64,000 bases of DNA from Rhodospirillaceae bacterium (GTDB lineage Bacteria > Pseudomonadota > Alphaproteobacteria > Rhodospirillales > Rhodospirillaceae): NCBI GenBank assembly GCA_040219235.1, contig JAVJSV010000011.1:124001-188000 (forward strand). The letters run 5' to 3'. Below, one piece after another: positions 47,011 through 57,449 of the stretch (position 1 is its first letter; each line of letters opens with the position of its first letter). Under the pieces are notes generated by a model. That model was not told the DNA's origin and searched no databases. It saw nothing but the letters and a program-made list of their open reading frames with translations. Made by a program: the position numbers and the translations under genes.

Positions 47011-47967
47011 ATGACCGTCAGCCCTGACGACCTTTTGAAGTCCGGCGAGAAGTATCGTCTTGTTACACGAAGCGATTTTGATGGCCTTGTTTGTGCCGCC
47101 ATTCTGAAGGAGTTGGATTTGATCGATGAGATCAAATTCGTCCATCCGAAGGATATGCAGGACGGCGTGATCGAGATCACCAACAAAGATATCACCACCA
47201 ACCTTCCCTATGTGGACGGCGTGAAGATTGCTTTCGATCACCACGAAAGTGAAACCATGCGTGTGGGTGAGCAAAACAACCACATCATCCTGCCCGATGC
47301 ACCCTCTGCGGCGCGCGTCGTTTACGATTGGTTTGACGGCAAGAAAACCACCCCCCGGATCAGCGAAGAACTGATGATTGCGGTTGATAAGGGGGACTCT
47401 GCAGACTTCAACAAAGACGAAGTCATCAATCCGCAAGGCTGGAACCTGATGAACTTCCTGATGGACGCGCGGACTGGCCTCGGTCGCTTCCGTGAATTCA
47501 CCATCTCCAACTATCAACTCATGATGGAGCTGATCGACAAGTGCGTCGAGATGCCCATTGAAGAAATTCTCAACCTGTCTGACGTTCAGGAACGCGTTGA
47601 TCTGTATGTTGAGCATGAAAGCAAGGCCAAGGAACAAATTGAGCGCTGCGCCACGGTTCATAAGAACGTGGTTGTGCTCGATCTGCGTGATGAAGAAACC
47701 ATCTGGGCCGCAAACCGCTTCTTGATTTATGCCATGTACCCAGACACCAATATCTCGATCCACGTGATGTGGGGCCTGAAGAAGCAAAACACCGTGTTTG
47801 CTGTTGGTAAATCCATCTTCGACCGCTCGTCCAAAACCAATGTTGGTGAGCTGATGCTGGCCCACGGCGGCGGTGGTCACCACGCTGCTGGTACCTGTCA
47901 GGTTCCCAATGATCAGTCCGAGTCCGTTCTGCGCGGTTTGATCGAGCGGATGAACGTCGACGGATAG
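47011..47967 (+). CDS. DHH family phosphoesterase
   Basis: The 318-residue protein has the metal-binding DFDG (Asp22, Asp24) and the namesake Asp76-His77-His78. The DHHA1 domain ends in LAHGGGGHHAAGTCQV. Members cleave pyrophosphate, polyphosphate, oligonucleotides or cyclic dinucleotides. The substrate cannot be set from sequence. It is followed by a strong hairpin. Confidence 0.88.
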   Translation: MTVSPDDLLKSGEKYRLVTRSDFDGLVCAAILKELDLIDEIKFVHPKDMQDGVIEITNKDITTNLPYVDGVKIAFDHHESETMRVGEQNNHIILPDAPSAARVVYDWFDGKKTTPRISEELMIAVDKGDSADFNKDEVINPQGWNLMNFLMDARTGLGRFREFTISNYQLMMELIDKCVEMPIEEILNLSDVQERVDLYVEHESKAKEQIERCATVHKNVVVLDLRDEETIWAANRFLIYAMYPDTNISIHVMWGLKKQNTVFAVGKSIFDRSSKTNVGELMLAHGGGGHHAAGTCQVPNDQSESVLRGLIERMNVDG

Positions 47968-47991
47968 TTTTCGCGACGCATATGTACGTTC

Positions 47992-48036
47992 AGAAAACGC
48001 GACGCTCCTTCACTGGGGTGCCGCGTTTTCTTTTTC
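47992..48036 (+). terminator. Terminator after the DHH gene
   Basis: AGAAAACGCG (47992-48001) pairs with CGCGTTTTCT (48022-48031), 10 bp with a long loop, followed by T-rich sequence to about 48036. Confidence 0.75.
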
Positions 48037-48085
48037 CCACCCCTCTAACGGCAGTCCTCTAGCAGGCCGCTTATGCCCCGAGCTT

Positions 48086-49210
48086 ATGTCCCCTGATGGT
48101 CCCCTTGTGCGCTACCGCGCTCTGGTCGATAGCGGCACTTTAAAGCCCGACCCAGCCCAAGCGTTGGCGGCTGAAAAGCTCAACAGCCTGTTTCGGGCGC
48201 TCCAGTCTTACAAGCCGAACAGCGGCCGCAAAGGCTGGTTGGCGCGCTTTGGGCGTGCGGGGCGCGACGGCGCAGATCAGCCGCCGCTGGGTTTGTATCT
48301 CTTTGGCGGTGTTGGTGTTGGTAAATCCATGCTGATGGACCTGTTGGTCGACACCATGCCCGAGCGTGCAACCCGCGTTCACTTCCATGAATTCATGCGC
48401 GATATCCACGCCGAGGTTCATCGCCAACGGCAATTGCCGGGCAGTGATGAAGGCGACCCCATTCCCGGCATCGCAGATGGCATTGCCGACAACAGCACGC
48501 TGTTGTGTTTCGACGAAATGGAAGTGCGTGACATCGCCGATGCGATGATTGTCGCGCGCGTGTTTGAACGTCTGTTCGAGCGTGGTGTGGTCGTGGTCAC
48601 TACGTCCAATCGTCACCCCGATGATTTGTATAAGCACGGGCTCCAGCGCGACAAATTTTTGCCCTTTATCGAAATTCTCAAAGATCGTTTGGACATCCTT
48701 CAGCTTGAAGCCCGACAGGACTACCGCCTTGGCCGTATTCTGGGTGAGCCGGTTTACCATCATCCCCTGGGCGAGGCGGCGACGACGGCGCTGGATGCGG
48801 CCTGGGCGCGGCTGACCGATGACGCCCCCCTCGTGCCCGATAGCCTCACGGTCAAAGGGCGCACGATCACTATTCCGGCGTCGGCACATCAGGTGGCCCG
48901 CATCCCCTTTACGGATCTCTGTGAAAAGCCCCTCGGGCCCAGCGATTACCTTGAACTGGGGGCGCAGTATAGCAGCGTTATTCTGGATGGAATTCCGGCA
49001 CTTGGGCCAGAGAAGCGCGATGTGGCGCGCCGGTTTGTCACCCTGATTGACGCCTTGTACGAACATCGCACGGTGTTGATCTGCTCCGCCGCAACGCCGC
49101 CGGAGTCGATTTACGATGGCGATGACTGGAAGTTTGAGTTCCAGCGCACGGTTTCGCGGTTGATTGAAATGCAGGCTGAGGATTACATCCGCCAGCGGCA
49201 TATGGCGTGA
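48086..49210 (+). CDS. zapE: Cell division ATPase ZapE (AFG1/YhcM family)
   Basis: The 374-residue AAA+ protein has Walker A GGVGVGKSMLMDL (about residue 75), a sensor-like LLCFDEMEVRDIADAM and VVVTTSNRHPDDLY. ZapE binds FtsZ late in division. It is followed by mdh, as in many Rhodospirillales. Confidence 0.95.
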   Translation: MSPDGPLVRYRALVDSGTLKPDPAQALAAEKLNSLFRALQSYKPNSGRKGWLARFGRAGRDGADQPPLGLYLFGGVGVGKSMLMDLLVDTMPERATRVHFHEFMRDIHAEVHRQRQLPGSDEGDPIPGIADGIADNSTLLCFDEMEVRDIADAMIVARVFERLFERGVVVVTTSNRHPDDLYKHGLQRDKFLPFIEILKDRLDILQLEARQDYRLGRILGEPVYHHPLGEAATTALDAAWARLTDDAPLVPDSLTVKGRTITIPASAHQVARIPFTDLCEKPLGPSDYLELGAQYSSVILDGIPALGPEKRDVARRFVTLIDALYEHRTVLICSAATPPESIYDGDDWKFEFQRTVSRLIEMQAEDYIRQRHMA

Positions 49211-49280
49211 TGGGCGTCAGTATGACAGCCTCCCTGGCCCCAAACAGCCATTTTTGAGCCCCATAAGCCCGTATCCGTAA

Positions 49281-50390
<1,110 letters not shown>

Positions 50391-50448
50391 TTTTGTTTTT
50401 ACGGGCTGATGTCAATCAGCTGACCCGCAGTTACGATAGGGGGACGTC

Positions 50449-51648
50449 ATGAATATCCATGAGTATCAAGCCAAACAGGTCTTGAAGAAGTACGGCGTGC
50501 CCGTACCCGACGGCGGTGTAGCTTACACCGCAGCCGAAGCCGAAAAAGTGGCTTCTGGGATGGGCGGTAGTGTGTTTGTCGTGAAGTCTCAAATTCATGC
50601 GGGCGGACGCGGCAAGGGCACCTTCAAGGAAGATGGCGGCAAGGGCAAAGGCGGCGTCCGGGTGTGCAAATCCGTGGCTGAGGTCAAAGAAAATGCCGCC
50701 GATATGATTGGCAAAACCCTGGTCACCCATCAAACCGGGCCAGCAGGAAAACAGGTTAAGCGCATCTACGTTGAAGAAGGCTGCGATATTGCCCGCGAGC
50801 TGTATCTCTCCATGCTCATTGACCGGGCCAGCAGCCGGGTGACCATCATGGCGTCGACCGAAGGCGGCATGAACATCGAAGACGTGGCCGCTGAAACCCC
50901 TGAGAAAATTCTGCTGCAATCCATTGATCCGGCCACCGGCCTGCAAGGCTTTCATTGCCGCAAGATTGCATTTTCCTTGGGCCTCGAAGGGGCACAAATC
51001 AAGTCCTGCACGAAGTTGTTGAATGCGCTTTACAAAGCCTTCCTGGCAACTGATGCGTCGTTGTTGGAGATCAACCCCCTGGTTGTCACCGGTGCTGGCG
51101 ATGTGATTCCGCTCGATGCCAAAATGAACTTCGATTCAAACGCGCTGTATCGTCAGCCAGACATTATGGATCTGCGTGATGAAGACGAAGAAGATCCCAT
51201 GGAGTTGGAAGCGTCCAAGCACGATCTCAACTACATCAAGCTCGATGGCACCATTGGCTGCATGGTTAACGGTGCGGGTTTGGCCATGTCCACCATGGAT
51301 ATCATCAAGCTGCGCGGCGGCGATCCGGCCAACTTCTTGGATGTTGGTGGCGGCGCGACCAAAGAACGCGTGACCACAGCGTTCAAAATCATTCTGTCTG
51401 ATCCCAACGTTGAAGGTATTTTGGTCAACATCTTTGGCGGCATCATGCGGTGTGATGTCATTGCCGAGGGTGTTGTGGCTGCGGCCAAGGAAGTCAGCCT
51501 CACGGTCCCTCTGGTGGTCCGTCTTGAAGGCACCAATGTGGAGTTGGGCAAAAAGATTATGGCCGACTCCGGCCTGCCAATTATTTCTGCCGATGATCTG
51601 GGCGACGCTGCCGAGAAAATTGTGCAAGCAGTGAAGGAGGCAGCGTAA
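50449..51648 (+). CDS. sucC: Succinyl-CoA synthetase beta subunit
   Basis: The 399-residue protein has the ATP-grasp fold ([19 protein letters not shown]), [11 protein letters not shown] and the [15 protein letters not shown]-terminal segment. It pairs with SucD. Its stop overlaps the sucD ATG. Confidence 0.97.
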   Translation: MNIHEYQAKQVLKKYGVPVPDGGVAYTAAEAEKVASGMGGSVFVVKSQIHAGGRGKGTFKEDGGKGKGGVRVCKSVAEVKENAADMIGKTLVTHQTGPAGKQVKRIYVEEGCDIARELYLSMLIDRASSRVTIMASTEGGMNIEDVAAETPEKILLQSIDPATGLQGFHCRKIAFSLGLEGAQIKSCTKLLNALYKAFLATDASLLEINPLVVTGAGDVIPLDAKMNFDSNALYRQPDIMDLRDEDEEDPMELEASKHDLNYIKLDGTIGCMVNGAGLAMSTMDIIKLRGGDPANFLDVGGGATKERVTTAFKIILSDPNVEGILVNIFGGIMRCDVIAEGVVAAAKEVSLTVPLVVRLEGTNVELGKKIMADSGLPIISADDLGDAAEKIVQAVKEAA

Positions 51649-52523
51649 TGGCCGTTCTCGTTGACAAAAACACCAAAGTGCTGTGCCAGGGCTTTACCGG
51701 CTCTCAGGGTACGTTTCACTCGGAACAGGCCATTGCCTATGGCACGAAAATGGTTGGCGGTGTCACACCGGGTAAGGGCGGGACCACCCACCTCGATCTT
51801 CCTGTGTTCGATACGGTTGCGGATGCGGTCAACGCCACCGGCGCAGATGCTTCTGTGATTTATGTGCCGCCACCGTTCGCGGCCGATGCGATTCTGGAAG
51901 CGATTGATGCAGAAATCCCCTTGGTGGTGTGCATCACCGAAGGCATTCCCGTGCTGGATATGGTCAAAGTCAAACGCGCGCTCGACGGGTCTTCCACCCG
52001 TTTGATCGGGCCGAACTGCCCAGGCATTATTACGCCGGGCGAATGTAAAATCGGCATCATGCCGGGTCACATTCATCAGCCTGGTAAAATCGGCGTGGTT
52101 TCACGCTCGGGCACGTTGACCTATGAAGCTGTGGGTCAAACCACGGCAGCGGGTCTGGGCCAAACCACCTGCATCGGTATTGGCGGTGATCCGGTCAACG
52201 GCACCAACTTTATTGATTGTCTCGAGGCATTTCTGGCTGATGATGCCACGGAAGGCATCATCATGATCGGCGAGATTGGTGGCACAGCCGAAGAAGAAGC
52301 GGCTGAGTTCTATACCAAGTCCAAGGTCAAAAAACCCATGTGCGGTTTTGTGGCCGGGGTCACAGCTCCCCCAGGCAAGCGTATGGGCCACGCGGGCGCG
52401 ATCATCTCCGGCGGTCAGGGCACGGCAGACTCAAAAATTGAGGCCATGAAAGCGGCGGGCATTTTTGTTGCTGAAAGTCCGGCAGCTCTCGGGTCGACTA
52501 TGCTTAAGGCCATGAAGGGTTAA
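51648..52523 (+). CDS. sucD: Succinyl-CoA synthetase alpha subunit
   Basis: The 291-residue protein has a CoA-binding Rossmann fold ([13 protein letters not shown]). The phospho-His lies in the [10 protein letters not shown] segment. It makes succinyl-CoA/succinate with substrate-level phosphorylation. A weak GC stem follows at about 52531; I see no clear terminator. Confidence 0.97.
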   Translation: MAVLVDKNTKVLCQGFTGSQGTFHSEQAIAYGTKMVGGVTPGKGGTTHLDLPVFDTVADAVNATGADASVIYVPPPFAADAILEAIDAEIPLVVCITEGIPVLDMVKVKRALDGSSTRLIGPNCPGIITPGECKIGIMPGHIHQPGKIGVVSRSGTLTYEAVGQTTAAGLGQTTCIGIGGDPVNGTNFIDCLEAFLADDATEGIIMIGEIGGTAEEEAAEFYTKSKVKKPMCGFVAGVTAPPGKRMGHAGAIISGGQGTADSKIEAMKAAGIFVAESPAALGSTMLKAMKG

Positions 52524-52616
52524 AGTCCCGGCTCAGCTAAAACGAGACCAAAGCCGAGCTTTTCCTGGAATTCTGCGTATTTAACCGGTCACGCTAATCG
52601 CCGGCGTGGGAACCTT

Positions 52617-52683
52617 ACGCTCCGCATAGCGTTTGTATGAGTAATACAGGCCCAAAAGGCCTATCCGGCTCACTAATGTGAGC
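52617..52683 (+). repeat. Three consecutive small hairpins before the CigR-like gene
   Basis: ACGCT/AGCGT (52617-52632), AGGCC/GGCCT (52648-52662) and GCTCAC/GTGAGC (52668-52683) lie in a row. The last is perfect and has 4 unpaired bases. They are in the 180-bp gap between sucD and the CigR-like gene and could form a leader structure or mark the end of the sucCD transcript. Confidence 0.45.
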
Positions 52684-52702
52684 TTTAAAACGGAGATTAC
52701 TC

Positions 52703-53167
52703 ATGCGAGGCACGTTACCGGCAGCAATAGCTTTTTCCTTGTTTTTCTTGCTGTCTTTCCCGTCCATGGCGGATCCGCCTGGGCAGGAAAAAGGCAAGGC
52801 AAAAGGACACAGCAACCCAACTGTCTTAATTGATCGCGATAGAGACGGTCGTATCGATATGGATGTTGAGGAACCGGTCAGCATTGATATTTTCAGTCAG
52901 GGCGAACGTGACTTGATTGTTGATTATTTTCGTCAAAAGTCAGTTACCACGCGCGAGCTTCTGCCCGGCATAGCCAAGAAAGTTGCGCAGGGTAAACCGC
53001 TGCCGCCCGGCATTGCGAAAAACAATTTACCGCCGGAGTTGGAATCACGGCTTCCCGTACGTGATGGCTACCGCCGGATGATTGTTGATGACGATGTTCT
53101 GCTTACAACTATAGCCACTGGCGTGGTGGTTGATGTCATTGAAAACGTCATCAATCAGGGTGTGTAA
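52703..53167 (+). CDS. CigR-like exported protein
   Basis: The 154-residue product has a Sec signal (hydrophobic FSLFFLLSFPSMA, cut near residue 24) and a Lys/Gly/Pro-rich segment. The duplicated GKPLPPGIAKK-type motif is the hallmark of the CigR antivirulence-regulator family. In Salmonella CigR is a membrane-anchored regulator; the role here is unknown. A GGAG precedes the ATG. Confidence 0.75.
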   Translation: MRGTLPAAIAFSLFFLLSFPSMADPPGQEKGKAKGHSNPTVLIDRDRDGRIDMDVEEPVSIDIFSQGERDLIVDYFRQKSVTTRELLPGIAKKVAQGKPLPPGIAKNNLPPELESRLPVRDGYRRMIVDDDVLLTTIATGVVVDVIENVINQGV

Positions 53168-53217
53168 ACACGCGTACATCTGCAAAACTCACTGTTAACA
53201 GAAAGGACCTACCAGAC

Positions 53218-53577
53218 ATGAAAAGTTTCAGCACACATTTCAGTACTAAAATCTTTCTCGTGAGTGGCGCGCTGTTCGTATTATCTGCTTGCGGCTCCAC
53301 CAATTCGGAGACGGCTTCGAACACCTGCTTCTACATCAATTCGGTGGATAGCTTTGAAGCTGTGGACAACGATACTCTGCGTATTCAAACTGGCCCAACC
53401 ACTTGGTATGAGGCCGACTTGCTGGGCACCTGCCTCAATCTTCGTTTTGAGCAATCACTGGCGTTTGAAGGGGGACTCGGCAACCGAATCTGTGACGGTG
53501 CGGCCGGTGGATATGTGATCACCGATGAGGACCGTTGCGCTATTACCTCCCTGCGCCGGATTCCGGATCCCGAATAA
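53218..53577 (+). CDS. DUF6491-like lipoprotein
   Basis: The 119-residue protein has a lipobox (VLSACGS) after a hydrophobic segment and a mature part with conserved Cys (CFYIN, GTCLNL, RICDG, RCAIT), typical of DUF6491. The function is unknown. It follows the CigR-like gene by 50 bp and probably shares its transcript. Confidence 0.8.
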   Translation: MKSFSTHFSTKIFLVSGALFVLSACGSTNSETASNTCFYINSVDSFEAVDNDTLRIQTGPTTWYEADLLGTCLNLRFEQSLAFEGGLGNRICDGAAGGYVITDEDRCAITSLRRIPDPE

Positions 53578-53639
53578 AGAGGCATTCTAAAGAGTCAGCA
53601 TCTCTTGGCGGATCGCCAGGAATAGCCTTACGATGCCGC

Positions 53640-54314
53640 ATGGTTATTTGTGATGATCCTGCGTTTGTTTTTATCCACGTCCAGAAATCCGCTGGCACGT
53701 CGATTAAGGGCGCGTTGGCGTATTACGATCTGATGCGCCAGGGCGCGCGCGTTGATTTAGCAAAACGCGCAGCATGGATTGCCGCTAAAAACCTTCCAGA
53801 GTCTGTTCTCGACTTGCCAACGCACGCGACCGCATTACAGGTCCAGACCTGCATCGGAGCTGAGCGGTTCGACTCCCTGTTCAGTTTTGCGGTGGTTCGT
53901 AATCCATGGGATCGGGAGTTGTCCTGGTACACTTACAATTTGCAACTTGCGGCGGGGCCAGATCACGACAAAATTAAACCTTATAAAGACTTTAACGACT
54001 ACGTGCGCCGCTATCTGGATACCCATGGGACCTTGCTTGCCCCCAGCCCACAGTCTCGTCACCTCAATGATCGTGCGGGCACGCAGCTGGTCGATCGCGT
54101 GCTCAAATACGAAACCCTGCAAGAGGACTTTGCTGCGGTGGTGGAGGTGTTATCCCTCGAGGGTGTCGAACTGGATCATTTCAATCAAAGCTACCATGCG
54201 CCTTGGACCGAAGCGTACACGCGCGAGACGTTTGATTTGGTCAAGCCGCGCGCGCAAGCAGACGCCGAGGCTTACGGTTATCCGGATGAGGCATCAGCCT
54301 ACGGTATTGCGTAA
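53640..54314 (+). CDS. Sulfotransferase family protein
   Basis: The 224-residue protein has the 5'-phosphosulfate loop VQKSAGTS (Lys16 to Ser21) and the 3'-phosphate-binding VVRNPWDRELSW (Arg87). It would transfer sulfate from PAPS to a hydroxyl, most likely on a carbohydrate or lipid. No PAPS-synthesis or capsule genes are near. ATG 53640 is preferred; the open frame to 53535 overlaps the DUF6491-like gene. Confidence 0.85.
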   Translation: MVICDDPAFVFIHVQKSAGTSIKGALAYYDLMRQGARVDLAKRAAWIAAKNLPESVLDLPTHATALQVQTCIGAERFDSLFSFAVVRNPWDRELSWYTYNLQLAAGPDHDKIKPYKDFNDYVRRYLDTHGTLLAPSPQSRHLNDRAGTQLVDRVLKYETLQEDFAAVVEVLSLEGVELDHFNQSYHAPWTEAYTRETFDLVKPRAQADAEAYGYPDEASAYGIA

Positions 54315-54332
54315 ACAAGCGACTTGGCGGCG

Positions 54333-55229
54333 TTAATGCAGGGCGTCTGCTCCGGCCAGCTTTTCCTGCGCCATTTGGTAAGCTTGGGTCAGGGTCCTGA
54401 GGAGTTTTATTTCCTGCTCTGTCGGGCGATCCCGTTGCCGGCAGATCTCGTCAATCTTATCGGCAAAGCTAGAACACACATTTGCCAATTTAAGTTCTTT
54501 GTTTTTTTCTGCGGTTATGGACGCTTTGTTCAGAGACTTCTGTAGAACCGTCAGTGTTTTATCTATGGTCTCATGGGGTTCGTCTGCTTCGTAGGCTTTG
54601 ATAATGGAGCGGCACAGGAAGCCAAATTTTTGACTGTAGCCTTGCAATTGTGAAGCGCGCACGTCCCGCATCATGTCGTTGATCTCCGTCTCTAATTGCT
54701 TTGGGCTGCTCGCCCGGCCTTCGATTTTATCTTTCAGCGTATTGACCGCTTCGAACTCTTTGACATGAACTTTACGCTGGTCTGGCCGGCGGCGGTCAGG
54801 TCCGATGTAGTCCGGTATCGCAATAAAGGGCAGACGTTTAAGCGCGATTTTTTTCAGCCGGTCCATTAATTGTGCTGCGGCAGGCGCAGAGGTCATGATG
54901 TCATCCGCCCCAGAGCGCATGGCCCCGGTCAATTCACGATCATTATCGCGGTCGATCACCACAGAGATTACGGTGAAGGGGTTCAGACCAATGTCTTGAT
55001 CCCGCACACTTTTCAGTAGCCCAAAGGCGTTGGCATGGATGTCAGATGAGACCAGCAGCGCATCGGGCGACCTCACTTTGAGGGCTCCTGTCAGGCGCTC
55101 AGCAGAACTGAATGCACTGATATTCTTGAGCCCCATGCCGCGCAGCATGGACACCAATCCCTGGCGTGTCCCCTCTTTGGGTTCACCAAGATAGAGCTCA
55201 ATGTCGCGCACTGCTGCAGACTCCTGCAT
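54333..55229 (-). CDS. Degenerate (pseudo-)receiver domain protein with a C-terminal helical domain
   Basis: The 298-residue protein begins with a receiver-like fold but keeps none of the standard phosphorylation residues in place: the acidic pair is reduced to Glu16, the acceptor position is Ser61 (Asp63 is shifted by two), and the Lys position is Ser114. The motif YIGPDRRR (residues 141-148) follows, as in the response regulator at 30735. The last 150 residues are helical and may dimerise. It probably signals without phosphorylation. ATG 55229 is preferred. Confidence 0.8.
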   Translation of the reverse strand: MQESAAVRDIELYLGEPKEGTRQGLVSMLRGMGLKNISAFSSAERLTGALKVRSPDALLVSSDIHANAFGLLKSVRDQDIGLNPFTVISVVIDRDNDRELTGAMRSGADDIMTSAPAAAQLMDRLKKIALKRLPFIAIPDYIGPDRRRPDQRKVHVKEFEAVNTLKDKIEGRASSPKQLETEINDMMRDVRASQLQGYSQKFGFLCRSIIKAYEADEPHETIDKTLTVLQKSLNKASITAEKNKELKLANVCSSFADKIDEICRQRDRPTEQEIKLLRTLTQAYQMAQEKLAGADALH

Positions 55230-55501
55230 ACTCACCGCCCCACCAGATACAACCGGTTTAATCACACAAAATATATGTGATTTCGAATCAAAACTACATC
55301 GACTCATATAATCTCGGATCTCATAAGTAAATATTCTTTTGGCGAGATGAGACTGAAAGTGGTGAGACGGCTGCGCGGGAAAAGCTGGTGCTGAGGTGCT
55401 TTAAGAACGTTATGTAGCAGGTCTAGGGACGTATTTGCCCCGTCTTAGGGCAAGATTTGCACACAAATGCCTGTTTCCAGCTCACAGGAAGAGAGCCAAA
55501 T

Positions 55502-55537
55502 AAAAAAAGGCCGGTCGAGATTATCTCTCAACCGGCC
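55502..55537 (-). terminator. Strong terminator after the SET gene
   Basis: On the minus strand GGCCGGT...ACCGGCC forms a 7-bp perfect stem, extended through GAG/CTC, with an A/T-rich loop and seven T after it (55502-55508). It lies 28 bp downstream of the SET gene stop. Confidence 0.88.
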
Positions 55538-55564
55538 CATCGAGTTGCCTCTTCAGTGTACCTA

Positions 55565-56110
55565 TTATTTCGGTTTGTCACCTGTTCCATTGGTCATGCG
55601 TTTCGTTGCCTTCCGGGTCGCAGCGATAATCTGTTCCATCGCTTCGTCATGGATTGGCAACAAAGGATCGTCCGCCGAAACTTTTGATCCGCGGATCATG
55701 CCTTGGCAGTCCGGACTGCCACACCGGCATTGGAAACCACGAAACAGCCGATCTTCGGTCGAATTGTAGTCCATCGTAATGCAGTCACCAGGTGCGATGT
55801 CTTGAACGGCGATGAACCGCCGTTCGGTCATCACCACGCGGCAATTGGGTGCACAAGAGTGCAACACCTTGCCCATGAAGAAGGGGTCATGGATATGGGT
55901 GTTTTCACTCAGTTGTAGCGTAAACAAAGTGATGTCTGGAACCGCGACGCCCGCAAACACGAAAACGGTGTCGCCGGGTTTGAAATGGGCCAGAGCAACA
56001 ACGGCTTCGCCGCGTCCGTCGCCCATGGTTAAAATGTCAAACTTTTCCCGGGTTGGCTCGTACAAGTAAGGTGCAACACTGTCCGGGTAGAACCTCATGT
56101 CGCCGCTCAT
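55565..56110 (-). CDS. SET-domain protein with a post-SET cysteine motif
   Basis: The 181-residue protein shows the SET core: VLHSCAPNCR (His84, Cys86, Asn89), then ITMDYNS (Asp114, Tyr115), and a post-SET cluster FQCRCGSPDC with Cys128, Cys130 and Cys135 that would hold zinc with Cys86. SET proteins methylate lysines using AdoMet. The usual N-terminal Gly-X-Gly AdoMet loop may be GDGRG (about residue 30). It overlaps the AdoMetDC-like gene by 4 bp (ATGA), so they are a coupled pair. Confidence 0.85.
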   Translation of the reverse strand: MSGDMRFYPDSVAPYLYEPTREKFDILTMGDGRGEAVVALAHFKPGDTVFVFAGVAVPDITLFTLQLSENTHIHDPFFMGKVLHSCAPNCRVVMTERRFIAVQDIAPGDCITMDYNSTEDRLFRGFQCRCGSPDCQGMIRGSKVSADDPLLPIHDEAMEQIIAATRKATKRMTNGTGDKPK

Positions 56111-56505
56111 TTACGTAACACGTCCCGAACGTTCATAGAGTCCGGCGCAAAGTATTCGGTCACAATGTCAACCACATCACCGGCCTTAAAATCCTTGCAG
56201 CTGAACACGTCAAGGTAGAGGTCTCGTGCCGCGTCATTGGTGTGTAATGAAATCGCACTGGTTTCAATAAGTTGAACAGCTGAAATTCCAGTTTCAATGC
56301 CACCGCCAAAACGTGCGCTGACGATGTTTCCGTATGCGACCATATCAATCCGCTTGACCAAGTCGGCCACAAACTGATTAACGTCGTTCAATTCAAGTAG
56401 ACGCTCGTTGCATAATGTTGAGTCCACCATCACGTGCCGCCCGTAATAACGTTGGCCATCCACGACGATCCGCTTGTAGCCATCCTTGGAAGAGATTTGA
56501 TCCAT
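56107..56505 (-). CDS. S-adenosylmethionine decarboxylase-like (SpeD/SpeH class) protein
   Basis: The 132-residue product aligns with prokaryotic AdoMet decarboxylase: GRHVMVDSTLC at residue 22, IETSAISLHT at 80-89 and LDVFSCKDF at 98-106. Ser83 would become the pyruvoyl group; His88 and Cys103 match the other catalytic residues. The residue before Ser83 is Thr82 instead of the usual Glu, and the following His is Ala84. It could be a true decarboxylase of AdoMet or of another amino acid. Its start is ATG 56505. Confidence 0.8.
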   Translation of the reverse strand: MDQISSKDGYKRIVVDGQRYYGRHVMVDSTLCNERLLELNDVNQFVADLVKRIDMVAYGNIVSARFGGGIETGISAVQLIETSAISLHTNDAARDLYLDVFSCKDFKAGDVVDIVTEYFAPDSMNVRDVLRK

Positions 56506-56763
56506 TGATTAGAAACCCTTTCCTCAATTGGATAGATTGTTGAAAAAACGGCGCTGCATAGGGCTCATTCGGGGAACGCGCAAGCGTTTTTTCATTAAAC
56601 TGAAAACTTTATTTCTGCCTGTGAGTTCAAGACCTTAACATCAACCCTGGGCGCAAAGTAAAGACATAACATTTCAGCCATTTTTGGGGCTTGGTCTGGT
56701 CAAAGATGCGGCGAACCCCTATGAAAGCCGCGGACCGGAAATCGCCCAGGCAGGAGGTCTGAT

Positions 56764-57366
56764 TTGGCTGAGACGACATCAATACCTCATTCTGTGACTC
56801 GACGCGATGTCTCCTCACTCGCGGTGTCGCTGACACGGGCTTTTGCGCGCGAACCGTTGCACCAATGGATGGTGCCAGACCCCCAAGCCTGGGCAATCAA
56901 AGCGCCGCGTTATTTTTCATCCTACATCAACATCATTCGGCGTGACGGTTTCGCAGATACGGTGGACGGTGCGCAGGGCGGCGCTTTGTGGTTGTCGCCG
57001 CACAAACCCGGCGGCAGTTTTTTAAGCTGGATTTCCGTGCCGTTTGTCATTTGGCGTTTGACAGGGTCCCGGTTTACTCAGGTTTGGAACGCCCTGCCTC
57101 AGCTTGATCAGCAACGGCCCAAAAATCCACACTGGTATCTTGATATGTTGGGCGTCGCGCCCGAGGCGTCTGGGCAAGGCATCGGCGCGCAGCTGCTACG
57201 CTATGGACTGGCACGATGCGACCGGTCTGGGGAAGCGGTTTTTCTGCAAACGCTGTCAGAAGAGATGATCGCGTATTATCAAAACTACGGATTTGAAGTA
57301 TCGGGCACGTTTGCCTTGCCATCTGGCCCTTCTGGTTGGTCGATGACCCGTCGCGCCCAAGCTTAG
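56764..57366 (+). CDS. GNAT family N-acetyltransferase
   Basis: The 200-residue protein has the acetyl-CoA loop LGVAPEASGQGIGAQLL (about residue 130) and an FYQNYGFE-like motif B (YYQNYGFEVSG). The start is a TTG at 56764 preceded by a perfect AGGAGG at 56752-56757, 6 bp upstream, which decides it over the later ATG codons. The acceptor is unknown. Confidence 0.88.
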   Translation: MAETTSIPHSVTRRDVSSLAVSLTRAFAREPLHQWMVPDPQAWAIKAPRYFSSYINIIRRDGFADTVDGAQGGALWLSPHKPGGSFLSWISVPFVIWRLTGSRFTQVWNALPQLDQQRPKNPHWYLDMLGVAPEASGQGIGAQLLRYGLARCDRSGEAVFLQTLSEEMIAYYQNYGFEVSGTFALPSGPSGWSMTRRAQA

Positions 57367-57449
57367 GACGCCAGCCGCAAAAAGTGCGCCCAGCGAGTAA
57401 GGCCCGCTGCCCCCTAGACAAAATGAACAGCAAAGCTTTTTAATACGCC

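Noticed and set aside
46870-47883. 337-codon leftward ORF opposite the DHH gene
   Set aside because: Antisense to the clear DHH phosphoesterase and without domain support.
48140-49201. Long leftward ORF of 353 codons opposite zapE
   Set aside because: It lies antisense to an intact zapE, shows no domain, and is explained by codon bias of the real gene.
52525-52563. Terminator after sucD
   Set aside because: The GCTCAGCT/AGCCGAGC stem has a mismatch and only four T, too weak to claim.
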